The notes beneath the pieces are model-generated. The model had not been told where the DNA came from and made no database searches. It saw only the letters and a list, made by a program, of their open reading frames with translations. A DNA stretch of 60,466 nt, taken from contig NZ_JACWCT010000162.1 of NCBI RefSeq assembly GCF_016613415.1, forward strand, positions 4,455 through 64,920. Direction: 5' to 3'. The DNA comes from Methylobacterium ajmalii (GTDB lineage Bacteria > Pseudomonadota > Alphaproteobacteria > Rhizobiales > Beijerinckiaceae). Each line of letters opens with the position of its first letter. Position 1 is the first letter of the stretch. A program made the position numbers and the translations under genes. Positions 17,957 to 26,213 of this stretch are shown one piece after another.

Positions 17957-18997
17957 GAGCCGTGCCCGGTCACGTAGCGACGGCCAAGTCGGTATCGTAG
18001 CCGGCGGCAGCAAGGGAGTTGCGGCACTCATCTGCCGTGAAGCGAGCCAAAGCCTGCCGGATGGCGTGCCACAGATCAGGGACGGTGCGGGCCGCCGCTG
18101 TCCGGAGCAGAGCCTTCAGCTTGGCGAAGATCTGCTCGATGGGATTGAAGTCCGGGCTGTAGGGCGGGAGGTAGAGCAGCCTCGCCCCGGCGGCCTCGAT
18201 GGTCTCACGCACACCTGCCACCTTGTGGGCCTGCAGGTTGTCGAGGATGACGGTGTCACCGGGCTTGAGCGCGGGCACAAGCGTGTCGGCGACGTAGGCC
18301 CGGAAGCGTGCGCCGTTGGTGGCGCCGTCGAACGGGGAAGTGGCGCACAGGCCATCGCTGCGCAGGGCGGCGGTGATCGTGGTGGTCTTGTAGTGCCCGT
18401 GCGGGACAGCCAGCCGGCAGCGCTCGCCTCGCGGAGCCCGACCGTAGCGGCGTGCCATGTTGGTGGCCGCGGCAGTCTCGTCGAGGAAAACCAGCCTGTC
18501 GGGATCGAGGGCGTCCTGGTTCTCGAACCAAGCCTCGCGGGCTGCCCTTACGTCCTCGCGCGCCTGCTCGGCGGCGTGGATCGCCCCTTTTTACGGGTGA
18601 TGCCACGCCGGGCGAAGAAGCGGGATAGGCTGCTCGTGCTGGTCTGCAGGCCGCGCTCGGCCAAAGCGTCACGCAGTTCGCGCAGAAAGATCGCCGACCG
18701 CGCCTCGTAGATCGTCAGGATCAGGTCGGCCTGCGCCTCGATCCGGTGCGAGGCATGATCGCCGCCCGACGGCTTGGGCGCAAGCTGTCCCTCCTGGCGA
18801 AACCGATCCGACCAGCGGCTGGCGCTGGACACGCTGACCCCAAACCGGGCTGCAGCCTGATGACAGGACGCGCCCGCGGCTACGGCCGACACGACACGCT
18901 CGCGTAAATCGACGGACAAAGGTGAAGGCATCGCCATCCTCCTTCACCCCTCAACGTCCCGACCCTCCAGCCGCCCCAAACCGCTCGGGCACGGCTC
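17957..18997 (-). mobile_element. IS630-family insertion sequence (complete)
   Basis: An element of about 1.04 kb is bounded by inverted repeats beginning GAGCCGTGCCCG and flanked on each side by the dinucleotide TA (17955-17956 and 18998-18999), the target duplication expected for IS630. It carries an overlapping two-frame transposase. Part of the same element recurs in inverted orientation at 20596-20688. Confidence 0.88.
17970..18931 (-). CDS. IS630-family transposase (OrfA/OrfB joined by -1 frameshift)
   Basis: Two frames make one transposase of about 320 residues if a -1 shift occurs at the run TAAAAAGGGG near 18590. OrfA (from the ATG at 18931, with GGAGG six bases before it) carries the helix-turn-helix (CHQAAARFGVSVSSASRWSDRF). 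OrfB continues AIHAAEQAREDVRAAREAWF, then LVFLDETAATN (first Asp), DTVILDNLQAHK (second Asp) and YSPDFNPIEQIFAKLK (Glu). The nucleotide span (962) plus one re-read base is exactly divisible by three, as expected for programmed frameshifting in this family. The element looks functional. Confidence 0.85.
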
Positions 18998-19087
18998 TAG
19001 CGCGACATCGCTTACGTTGAAGAAGAAACTCACCACGACGATGGCGGCAGAGCGGTCGCAGCGATGCCACATACCGCTCTGTCTAGC

Positions 19088-19510
19088 TTACTTGACCGCG
19101 AGAACATCCCAGCGCTCGATGACCGGCGGCGTGGCCAGAAGCTCATCGGCGTTCTGCATGAGTGCTGCCGCGATCGGACCGTTGAGATGTGCGGTTCTGT
19201 CGCCATCATTCTGAAAGGCGTCAAAGATCGCGAAACTGCTTGGTCCGAACTTTACAGCATACCAGACCGGAGTACCTGTTTCGGCTTGTGCCAACGGCAG
19301 CGCGTCCTTCAGAAACTTTTCCAAAGCCGCTTCTTTGCCAGGCTTGGCGTCGAGCCGCACGAATAAGCCCATATGTGTCATCTTCATCGTCTCCATCTTT
19401 GGGTGTGGTTGGGTTGACTTCGAGCTGCCTGTCGTATCCGCCATTGCGCTTGTCGCGCCGGTGGCGACAACGAGGGCCGCCGTGAGCAGGAACACTTTAA
19501 TGGTCCTCAT
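19088..19510 (-). CDS. Exported antibiotic-biosynthesis-monooxygenase (ABM) domain protein
   Basis: A 140-residue protein with a clear signal peptide (MRTIKVFLLTAALVVATG, likely cleaved near SAMA-DTT), then an ABM/quinol-monooxygenase ferredoxin-like domain (MGLFVRLDAKPGKEAALEKF, FGPSSFAIFDAFQND). Such domains oxidise quinols or small aromatic compounds without cofactors, or bind heme or other ligands. An exported version is unusual. The gene lies in a lower-GC segment, divergent from the GlxA-type regulator at 19616, which is its likely regulator. Confidence 0.75.
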   Translation of the reverse strand: MRTIKVFLLTAALVVATGATSAMADTTGSSKSTQPHPKMETMKMTHMGLFVRLDAKPGKEAALEKFLKDALPLAQAETGTPVWYAVKFGPSSFAIFDAFQNDGDRTAHLNGPIAAALMQNADELLATPPVIERWDVLAVK

Positions 19511-19615
19511 TTTGTTCCCTATTTGATCGCGCCATCGTCGGCCGCGTCGCTAGACTATCATCGCAGCGGAGCGTTAGCGCTTGGCAGAATTGACAAACAT
19601 GATACCATTCTCGCC

Positions 19616-20596
19616 ATGAGCACAGCCACGACAATTTTAGCGCTTGATGGGGTGTTCGATACTGGGCTTGCGGCGTTTCAGGACACCTTAGCGACGGCGC
19701 GCGACTTGGCGCCCCCCGCCTTGCGTGAAAGTTTGAACTCGTCGGTTTCCAGCATTCGTCGCGCAACACGTACAGCGCACGGCCTCGCAATCCCTACCGT
19801 TCGGGCCGACGCCCTCCCGACTCCCGGCTTTGTCTTCGTGCCGGCATTGGGAGCGAAGACGGAGGAAGGCATTGCCGACGCCCTTGCTCATCCCGATGTA
19901 AAGCGAGCTGTCGAACTATTGCGAACCTGGCAGGCAAATGGTGCGACTATCGCTGCTGCTTGTACGGGGACATTCGTCCTCGCCGAGACGGGATTGTTAG
20001 ACAAACAAGAGGCCGCCACCAGTTGGTGGCTCGCACCTTTCTTTAGAGCCCGGTATCCCAGCGTTGCACTCGATGACAGCCGTGCGCTGGTGGGTAACGA
20101 CAGGGTCGTTACCGCAGGCGCGGTGCTCGCACATTTCGATTTGGCGCTCTGGTTCGTTCGTCAGCGGAGCCCCGAACTGGCCGACACCGTCGCTCGCTAC
20201 CTAATGCTCGATCCTCGCTCGCCTCAAGCTACCTATGCCATCCCGGATCATTTGCGCCACGCCGACCACCTGGTGATGCTCTTCGAGAAGTGGGCGCGTG
20301 AAAACCTCGATACGGGCTTTTCCTTGGAGCAGGCCGCGGCCTTTGTCGGGACAAGTGAACGAACTCTGTCCCGCAGAATCAATATGGTGCTGGGCCGCTC
20401 TCCATTGTCTTATTTCCAGAGCCTGCGCGTTGAACGAGCGGCTTATCTCCTGAGGACGACCAAATTGGGAATGGATGAGATCGCAGCCCGCACCGGCTAT
20501 GATAATGCAGCCACTCTCCGCACTCTGCTACGTCGTAAGACTGGCCGCACCGCCTCAGAAATTCGCCGGACGAACCATTTAGGAGTGCAGGATTAG
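19616..20596 (+). CDS. GlxA-family AraC-type transcriptional regulator
   Basis: A 326-residue two-domain regulator. The N-terminal DJ-1/PfpI-like domain (ILALDGVFDTGLAAFQDTL, VFVPALGA, AAACTGTFVLAETGLLDKQ) is followed by an AraC helix-turn-helix pair (GFSLEQAAAFVGTSERTLSRR, LGMDEIAARTGYDN). Start at 19616 (MSTATTIL). The TAG stop falls within the TA target and first base of the IS630 fragment that begins at 20596, so the native C-terminus may have been altered by that insertion. It is divergently placed to the ABM gene and probably controls it. Confidence 0.82.
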   Translation: MSTATTILALDGVFDTGLAAFQDTLATARDLAPPALRESLNSSVSSIRRATRTAHGLAIPTVRADALPTPGFVFVPALGAKTEEGIADALAHPDVKRAVELLRTWQANGATIAAACTGTFVLAETGLLDKQEAATSWWLAPFFRARYPSVALDDSRALVGNDRVVTAGAVLAHFDLALWFVRQRSPELADTVARYLMLDPRSPQATYAIPDHLRHADHLVMLFEKWARENLDTGFSLEQAAAFVGTSERTLSRRINMVLGRSPLSYFQSLRVERAAYLLRTTKLGMDEIAARTGYDNAATLRTLLRRKTGRTASEIRRTNHLGVQD

Positions 20597-20688
20597 AGCC
20601 GTGCCCGAGCGGTTTGGGACGGCTGGAGGGTCGGGACGCTGAGGGGTGAAGGAGGATGGCGATGCCTTCACCTTTGTCCGTCGATTTA
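20596..20688 (+). mobile_element. IS630 end fragment (about 93 bp)
   Basis: The sequence matches the transposase-start end of the intact IS630 element at 17957-18997 almost base for base, from the GAGCCGTGCCCGAGCGG terminus through the transposase start codons, but in the opposite orientation. The match stops abruptly at about 20688, where sequence of a truncated LysR gene begins. It is a remnant left by a deletion or recombination event. Confidence 0.85.
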
Positions 20689-21333
20689 TGTCGACCACCC
20701 CGTGATCCGCGCCGGTTATGCTCGTCATGATGTGCGGGAAGCGCAGGTAATCGTCGAGCGAGAGCGGCGGCGCGACCCCGAGCAGCTCCGGGTTGAACAG
20801 GCACAGGTAGCCGAAGCGGTAGAGGGCGCGGACCTTGTGATGCGCCTGGCCCTCCGTCAGGACCCCGACCGCCAGGTCGACTTGGTCCGCATTGAGCTCC
20901 CCCAGCACGCTGCCGTAGTCGAGGGCGCGCAGCCTGAGGCTGATGCCGGGCGCTTCGCGTCCCAGGAGGGCCAGCAACCGGGGTATGAGATACGCCTCGA
21001 CGCTGCCCGGCACCGCGAGGGTGAAACCGCGCTCGACCGTGGCAGGATCGAAGGAATCCTCGCGGAGGACGATGCACTGGAACTGGCGGACCGCCGACCG
21101 GACGGGCTCGACCAGGGCGACCGCCCGCGGGGTCAGCCGCATGCCGTCCGGGGCCCGCGTCAGCAACTCGTCGCCGAGCAGCTTCCTCAGTCGGCCGAGG
21201 CTGCTGCTCATGGCCGACTGGCCGACGTTCAGGTGGCCCGCCGCACGGGTGACGCTGCGCTCGGTCAGGAGCGCGTCGAGGGCCACGAGCAGGTGAGGTC
21301 GATCCCGGCGAGGTCGCGATGCTTGACCGTCAT
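20689..21333 (-). pseudogene. LysR-family regulator, frameshifted and truncated by IS fragment
   Basis: From the ATG at 21333 the protein begins MTVKHRDLAGIDL. One base appears to be missing near 21298, and the frame resumes as HLLVALDALLTERSVTRAAG, the LysR helix-turn-helix. The effector domain follows (FTLAVPGSVEAYLIPRLLALL) but ends at SITGADHGVVD, where the IS630 fragment starts, so about a third of the normal protein is missing. It overlaps the TetR gene stop by four bases. It is non-functional as it stands. Confidence 0.8.
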
Positions 21334-21980
21334 GGTCGCCCGCGCCCATCGGCAGGGGCGCCCGATCCGTCATGCGGCAACAGCGCGAGGGACGCCTCGG
21401 CGATGCGCTCAAGCTCCGCCCGCGCGGCACCGTCCCGCGCCTGGACCGACAGGCCCTGCAGCAGCGTGTTGAAGGTCGAGGCCAGCGTCGCGACGTCGGT
21501 CCCGAGCGGCAGGTCGCCGGCGTCGAGGGCCCGCTCGAAGCGCTTGCGGAAGTTGGTTCGGCTGACCTCCCGCAACGCCCTCAAGGCGTCGTGGACGTCC
21601 TGTGCCTCGGGCGAGACGTTCGCCGTGCCCAGGACGACCATGCAGCCGCAGGGCGCATCGAGGGAGGTCAACACGGCGGCCGCCTCGGTCATGAACCTCC
21701 CCACCGCGACGCGAAGGTTCGGCTCCTCGCCGAGGAGCCTCCAGGGGGCCGCCCAATAGGTAGTCTCGTAATGCTCGACCGCCTCCATGAAGAGGGAGGC
21801 CTTGTTGCCGAAGGCCGCATAGAGGCTCGGCGGATTGATCCCCATGGCGGAGCAGAGCTCGCCCATGGTCGCCGGCTCGTAGCCACGCTTCCAGAACACC
21901 TCCAGTGCGCTGTGCAGGGCCTGGGCCCGGTCGAAGGTGCGCGGCCGTCCCTTGCTCCTGTGCGACGTGATCGCGGTCAT
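21330..21980 (-). CDS. TetR/AcrR-family transcriptional repressor
   Basis: A 216-residue regulator with an N-terminal TetR helix-turn-helix (ALEVFWKRGYEPATMGELC, GINPPSLYAAFGNKASLF) and an all-helical ligand domain containing DAPCGCMVVLGTANVS. The ATG at 21980 is preceded by AAGGA seven bases away and is preferred over a GTG at 22004. It is divergent from the Old Yellow Enzyme gene, and two palindromes of repressor-operator form lie between them. The cysteine pair in the ligand domain could allow sensing of electrophiles, which is an inference. Confidence 0.85.
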   Translation of the reverse strand: MTAITSHRSKGRPRTFDRAQALHSALEVFWKRGYEPATMGELCSAMGINPPSLYAAFGNKASLFMEAVEHYETTYWAAPWRLLGEEPNLRVAVGRFMTEAAAVLTSLDAPCGCMVVLGTANVSPEAQDVHDALRALREVSRTNFRKRFERALDAGDLPLGTDVATLASTFNTLLQGLSVQARDGAARAELERIAEASLALLPHDGSGAPADGRGRP

Positions 21981-22041
21981 CGCATCCTTGGTGTGCTGGC
22001 GCACATGAGCCCTCAGACGGGCCCGCTGCGGGTTGACGGCG

Positions 22042-22083
22042 TGTAACGCCCGTTACAGATATAACGTCAGTAACGCCCGTTAC
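22042..22083. promoter_or_regulatory. Tandem palindromic operators between TetR and OYE genes
   Basis: Two near-identical palindromes, TGTAACG-CC-CGTTACA (22042-22057) and GTAACG-CC-CGTTAC (22070-22083), are centred 27 bases apart, with an extra TAACG half-site at 22063. They occupy the short divergent intergenic region, as expected for autoregulatory TetR-type operators controlling both genes. Confidence 0.75.
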
Positions 22084-22150
22084 AATAATCGATTCCGAGA
22101 CGATGTCAGCGTCGTGACCACCGGTCCGGCGCAACGGAGACCCTTGCCCG

Positions 22151-23308
22151 ATGGCCAAGCTTTTCGAGCCCGTGACCCTGCGCGACGTGAACCTGCGCAA
22201 CCGCCTCGCCGTCCCGCCCATGTGCCAGTACCAGGCCGAAGACGGGTTCGTGACGACCTACCATACCGTGCACTACGGAAAGCTCGCGCTCGGCGGCTTC
22301 GGCCTCGTCATCGTCGAGGCGACCGCCGTCTCGCCGGAGGCGCGCATCACCCACGGTGACGTGGGCCTCTGGCGGGACGAGCAGGTCGAGGGGCTCGCCG
22401 GCATCGCGGCCTTCATGAAGGCGCAGGGTGCGGTACCCGGCATCCAACTCGCCCACGCGGGTCCGAAGGCCAGCATGCAGCGCCCCTACCACGGCGACGG
22501 TCCCCTGAACGAGGCCGACATCGCCCGCGGCGACCGGCCCTGGGCCATCGTGTCCGCAAGCGCCCAGGCCGTCGACCAGGGCTGGCTGGTCCCGGAGGCG
22601 CTCGACGCCGCCGGCGTCGATAAGGTGAAGGCGGACTTCGCCGCCGCCGCCCGGCGCGCCCTGAAGGCCGGCTTCGAGGTCGTGGAGCTGCACTGCGCCC
22701 ACGGCTACCTGCTAAACTCCTTCCTCTCGCCGCTGACCAACCACCGCACGGATGCCTACGGCGGGAGCCGCGAGAACCGCTTCCGGCTGCCGCTGGAGAT
22801 CGCCCGGGAACTGCGCGCGATCTGGCCGGTCGACAAGCCGTTGTTCGTGCGGGTCTCGGCGGTCGACGGCTTGAAGACCGGCGTGACCATCGAGGACACG
22901 GTCGCCTTCGCCGAGGCCCTGAAGGCGGTCGGCGTCGACGTGGTCGACGTCTCCTCGGGAGGCGTCGGCACCACCTACGAGCACCCGAGCGGCTACGGCC
23001 ACCAGGTGCCCTACGCCGAGCGGGTCAGGCGTGACACTGGCCTCAAGACCATGGCGGTCGGCCTGATCGTCGACCCGTTCCAGGCCGAGCAGGTCGTGGC
23101 CGAGGGGCACGCCGACCTCGTCGCCATCGGCCGCGAGGCGCTGCGCAACCCGAACTTCGCGCTCGACGCCGAGCAGGCGCTCGGGGCCGCCCCGCAGGAT
23201 GCGCCGTACGAGAGCTGGGTGCCCCAACTCGGCTGGTGGCTGAACGGGCGCGAACGGAAGCTCCGCCGGCTCGGCGCCTGGTCGAACGGCGAGGACGTGG
23301 CGGCTTGA
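22151..23308 (+). CDS. Old Yellow Enzyme family NADPH:flavin oxidoreductase (YqjM/XenA-like)
   Basis: A 385-residue TIM-barrel flavoenzyme that reduces the C=C bond of enones, quinones, nitroaromatics or nitrate esters. The thermophilic-like/YqjM subgroup is indicated by Cys25 in AVPPMCQYQ. The substrate-binding pair His181/His184 lies in ELHCAHGYLL. QLAHAGPKAS and NHRTDAYGGSRENRFR are FMN-binding and barrel motifs, and the Trp-rich C-terminus (WVPQLGWW) is typical. It is probably repressed by the divergent TetR protein through the tandem palindromes in its promoter. Confidence 0.9.
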   Translation: MAKLFEPVTLRDVNLRNRLAVPPMCQYQAEDGFVTTYHTVHYGKLALGGFGLVIVEATAVSPEARITHGDVGLWRDEQVEGLAGIAAFMKAQGAVPGIQLAHAGPKASMQRPYHGDGPLNEADIARGDRPWAIVSASAQAVDQGWLVPEALDAAGVDKVKADFAAAARRALKAGFEVVELHCAHGYLLNSFLSPLTNHRTDAYGGSRENRFRLPLEIARELRAIWPVDKPLFVRVSAVDGLKTGVTIEDTVAFAEALKAVGVDVVDVSSGGVGTTYEHPSGYGHQVPYAERVRRDTGLKTMAVGLIVDPFQAEQVVAEGHADLVAIGREALRNPNFALDAEQALGAAPQDAPYESWVPQLGWWLNGRERKLRRLGAWSNGEDVAA

Positions 23309-23347
23309 GCCTCCGGGCGGGGACGCACCGTGACGGCTGCCCCCGCC

Positions 23348-24241
23348 TCAGGACCCGCGTTCACGGCTGAACCGGGCCGTCGTGAAGTCGAGGAACGAGC
23401 GGAGCTTCGGCGTGATGCGGCGGTCCGGCGCGTACAGGATATGGAGGGGCCGTTCCGAGCGCCATTCCGCCAGGACGCGGACCAGCCGGCCGGATGCGAG
23501 GTCGTCCGCGAGGAGCTCCTCGGCATGGTGGATCACGCCCATCCCGGCCAAGGCTGCCTGCCGCAGGGCGTGGCCGCTGTTGGCGGAGAACCGCGACCCG
23601 ATGGGCACGACGACCTCGCCCTCGTCGCCGTGGAACGTCCAGCGTTCCTCCAGCGCCGAGCCGGAGAAGCCGAGGCATGCATGCCGGGCGAGGTCGCTCG
23701 GGTGCCGAGGCCGCCCGTGCCGCTCCAGGTAAGCCGAAGACGCGCACGGGATCAGGTTCAGGGGACGCAGGCCCCGCGCGATCAGGCTGCTGTCGTGCAG
23801 CGGGCCTGCGCGGAATACGCAGTCGTAGCCCTCGTCGATCAGGTCCACCACACGGTCGCTGAGGGTGAGCCGTACCGTGACCTCAGGGTTCTCAGCCATG
23901 TACGCGGGAAGCAGCGGCGACAGGCTGTAGGTGCCGAACGAGACCGGCGCGTTGATCCGCAACTCGCCCCGTGGCCTCGCCCGGCTGTCGGCCGCGATGG
24001 CTTCGGCCGCCTCCAGTTCCGCCAGCACGATGCGCGTGCGGTCGAGGAAGTCGCGCCCGGCGTCGGTCAGGCTCTGCCTGCGGGTTGTCCGGTTCAGCAG
24101 GCGCACACCCAGGTGCTCCTCCAATTGCCGGATGTGCTTGCCGACCATCGCCGCGGAGATGTCCGCGGCGTCCGCGGCCGCCGCGAACGAGCCGAGGTCG
24201 GCGACCTTGGCGAACACCTCCATGCTGGCGAGACGGTCCAT
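23348..24241 (-). CDS. LysR-family transcriptional regulator
   Basis: A 297-residue regulator of the CrgA/YafC-type group. The helix-turn-helix is MEVFAKVADLGSFAAAADAAD, then VGKHIRQLEEHLGVRLLNR. The effector domain includes RGELRINAPVSFG and VGVIHHAEELLADDL-like residues. The ATG at 24241 (MDRLASMEVF) is standard for the group, and the TTG at 24253 would add four residues. It is divergent from the NADP-binding protein at 24358, which it probably regulates. Confidence 0.87.
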   Translation of the reverse strand: MDRLASMEVFAKVADLGSFAAAADAADISAAMVGKHIRQLEEHLGVRLLNRTTRRQSLTDAGRDFLDRTRIVLAELEAAEAIAADSRARPRGELRINAPVSFGTYSLSPLLPAYMAENPEVTVRLTLSDRVVDLIDEGYDCVFRAGPLHDSSLIARGLRPLNLIPCASSAYLERHGRPRHPSDLARHACLGFSGSALEERWTFHGDEGEVVVPIGSRFSANSGHALRQAALAGMGVIHHAEELLADDLASGRLVRVLAEWRSERPLHILYAPDRRITPKLRSFLDFTTARFSRERGS

Positions 24242-24357
24242 ATTCCTGACCAATGGTTGCGAGTGTCGCGATCAAACGACGATTTATCACGGACAGGACG
24301 AAGTCCTTACCTCCCGTCGAGGCCGGCGGCGCCGGCTCGCGAACGAGGAGAGCAGTC

Positions 24358-24993
24358 ATGACCGTCGCAGTCATCGGAACCGGGAACATGGGTGCCGGCA
24401 TCGCCCGGCTGCTGGCCTCGAAGGGCGAGCGGGTCGTCACCGGGTCGCGCGACCCGGCCAAGGCGGCGAAGCTCGCCGAGGAGATCGGGGCGGGCGCCGA
24501 GGGCGGCGGCATCGCCGCGGCCGCCAAGCTCGCCGACGTGGTGATCTTCGCGGTGAACTACCCGCAGGCGGGCGAGGCGGTCCGCGAGGCCGGCGGCTTC
24601 GCCGGCAAGGTGCTCGTCGACATCTCGAACCCCATCACGGAGGACTACAAGGACCTGCGCGTCGGGCACACCACCTCGGCCGCCGAGGAACTCCAGAAGC
24701 TCGCGCCCGAGGCGAAGGTGGTGAAGGCGTTCAACACGATCTTCGCGCAGTTGCTGCCGGCGGAGGCGCGCGAGGGCCGCGACCCGGTGCAGGTCTTCGT
24801 CGCGGGCGACGACGAGGCCGCCAAGAAGACGGTGTCCGACCTCGTGGCCAAGGGCGGGTTCCAGCCCGTCGAGTCGGGCCCCCTGAGCAACGCCCGGTTC
24901 CTTGAGCCGCTGGGCGAGATCAACATCCACTTCGGCTTCTTCCTGGGCTGGGGCACGAGCGCCGCCCCCGCGTGGATCAAGGCTGCCGCCTGA
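24358..24993 (+). CDS. NADPH-binding oxidoreductase (F420-dependent NADP reductase-like fold)
   Basis: A 211-residue protein with an N-terminal Rossmann nucleotide-binding motif (VAVIGTGNMGAGIARLL), SRDPAKAAKLAEEIG for NADP 2'-phosphate recognition, and VKAFNTIFAQLL. This matches the pfam F420_oxidored group, whose members in bacteria lacking F420 are NADPH-binding proteins of unknown role. The C-terminus ends WGTSAAPAWIKAAA. The start has an upstream GAGGAG. It is divergent from the LysR gene and followed by a strong terminator. Confidence 0.8.
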   Translation: MTVAVIGTGNMGAGIARLLASKGERVVTGSRDPAKAAKLAEEIGAGAEGGGIAAAAKLADVVIFAVNYPQAGEAVREAGGFAGKVLVDISNPITEDYKDLRVGHTTSAAEELQKLAPEAKVVKAFNTIFAQLLPAEAREGRDPVQVFVAGDDEAAKKTVSDLVAKGGFQPVESGPLSNARFLEPLGEINIHFGFFLGWGTSAAPAWIKAAA

Positions 24994-25011
24994 GGGCTCC
25001 CGTCCAGACGT

Positions 25012-25042
25012 CCTCCCGCCGGGCATCCCCGGCGGGAGGTTT
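25012..25042 (+). terminator. Rho-independent terminator
   Basis: A perfect 12-bp GC stem (CCTCCCGCCGGG with its complement) and a 4-base loop are followed by TTT. It lies just after the gene at 24358-24993 and before the start at 25083, so the two genes are likely separate transcripts or attenuated read-through. Confidence 0.75.
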
Positions 25043-25082
25043 CCGCGCCCTTCCCGGGCGCACGCAATCGAGGAGAACGACC

Positions 25083-26072
25083 ATGAGCCGCATCGTACGC
25101 TTCCACGAGACCGGCGGTCCCGAGGTCCTCAAGGTCGAGGACGTCGCGGTCCCCGCGCCCAAGGCCGGCGAGGTCCAGATCCGGGTGAAGGCCATGGGCC
25201 TGAACCGGGCCGAGGTCATGTTCCGCACCGGCCAGTACGTCACCCGGCCGACCTTCCCGGCCATCCTAGGCTACGAGGCCGCCGGCACCGTCGAGGCCGT
25301 CGGGCCCGACGTCGCCGGCTTCGCGGTCGGCGATGCGGTCAGCGTCGTGCCCTGCTTCATGCTCGGTGACTACGGTCTGCACGGCGAGCTCGTGAACGCC
25401 CCGGCCTTCGGCGTGGTGAAGCACCCGGAGAACCTGTCCTGGGAGGAGGCTGCGGCCACCTGGATGATGTTCGTGACCGCCTACGGCGCGCTCGTCGACA
25501 TCGCGAACGTCCAGGCCGGCCAGACCGTGCTGATCCGCGCCGCCTCCAGCAGCGTGGGCTTGGCCGCCATCCAGATCGTCAACGCCCTCGGGGCCACCCC
25601 GGTCGCCCTGACCCGTCGGAGCGCCAAGCGTGACGAACTCCTGAAGCACGGGGCGGCCCACGTCATCGCCACCGAGGAGCAGGACCTCGTCGCCGAGGTG
25701 AACCGCATCACCGAGGGCAAGGGCGCCAACGTCGCCTTCGACCCGGTCGGCGGACCGGAGGTCGCCAAGATCCTCGACGCGCTCGGCTACCTCGGCATCT
25801 TCTTCCAGTACGGCGCCCTCGACACGACGCCGTTGGCGGTCCCGGTCATGCCGCTGCTCGGCAAGGACCTGACGGTGCGCGGCTACCAGCTCTTCGAGAT
25901 CACCAAGGACCCGGCGCGCTTGGAGAGGGCCAAGGACTACATCGTGAAGGGGCTTGCCTCGGGCGCGCTGAAGCCGGTGGTCGCCAAGACCTTCACGCTC
26001 GACCAGATCGTCGAGGCACACCGATACATGGAGAGCAACGAGCAGGTCGGCAAGATCGTCGTCACCGCCTGA
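25083..26072 (+). CDS. Zinc-independent MDR quinone oxidoreductase-like protein
   Basis: A 329-residue medium-chain reductase. GEVQIRVKAMGLNRAEVMFR and FPAILGYEAAGTVEAVG mark the GroES-like domain. The nucleotide-binding domain has VLIRAASSSVGLAAIQ, a variant of the usual Gly-rich loop. The catalytic-zinc Cys and His ligands are absent, pointing to the NADPH:quinone reductase/enoyl reductase branch. The start is set by GGAG, 9 bases upstream. Neighbours (OYE, NADP-binding protein) suggest a role in handling quinones or reactive carbonyls. Confidence 0.87.
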   Translation: MSRIVRFHETGGPEVLKVEDVAVPAPKAGEVQIRVKAMGLNRAEVMFRTGQYVTRPTFPAILGYEAAGTVEAVGPDVAGFAVGDAVSVVPCFMLGDYGLHGELVNAPAFGVVKHPENLSWEEAAATWMMFVTAYGALVDIANVQAGQTVLIRAASSSVGLAAIQIVNALGATPVALTRRSAKRDELLKHGAAHVIATEEQDLVAEVNRITEGKGANVAFDPVGGPEVAKILDALGYLGIFFQYGALDTTPLAVPVMPLLGKDLTVRGYQLFEITKDPARLERAKDYIVKGLASGALKPVVAKTFTLDQIVEAHRYMESNEQVGKIVVTA

Positions 26073-26213
26073 GCGGGAGGCGCCGAGGGGACAGGCCCGG
26101 CGGGATCCGCATGGGCCGCCCCTCGTCCGGCTCATAGGTCGACCGGACGCGAGTGGCTACGGAAGACATCGGCGATTTCGCCCCGGCCCCGGGACCCAGG
26201 GTAAACACCGACC

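Noticed and set aside
17935..17958. TGTGGATG...TGTGGACAA sequence resembling DnaA boxes next to IS630
   Set aside because: Neither copy is a full consensus match and there is no replication gene nearby.
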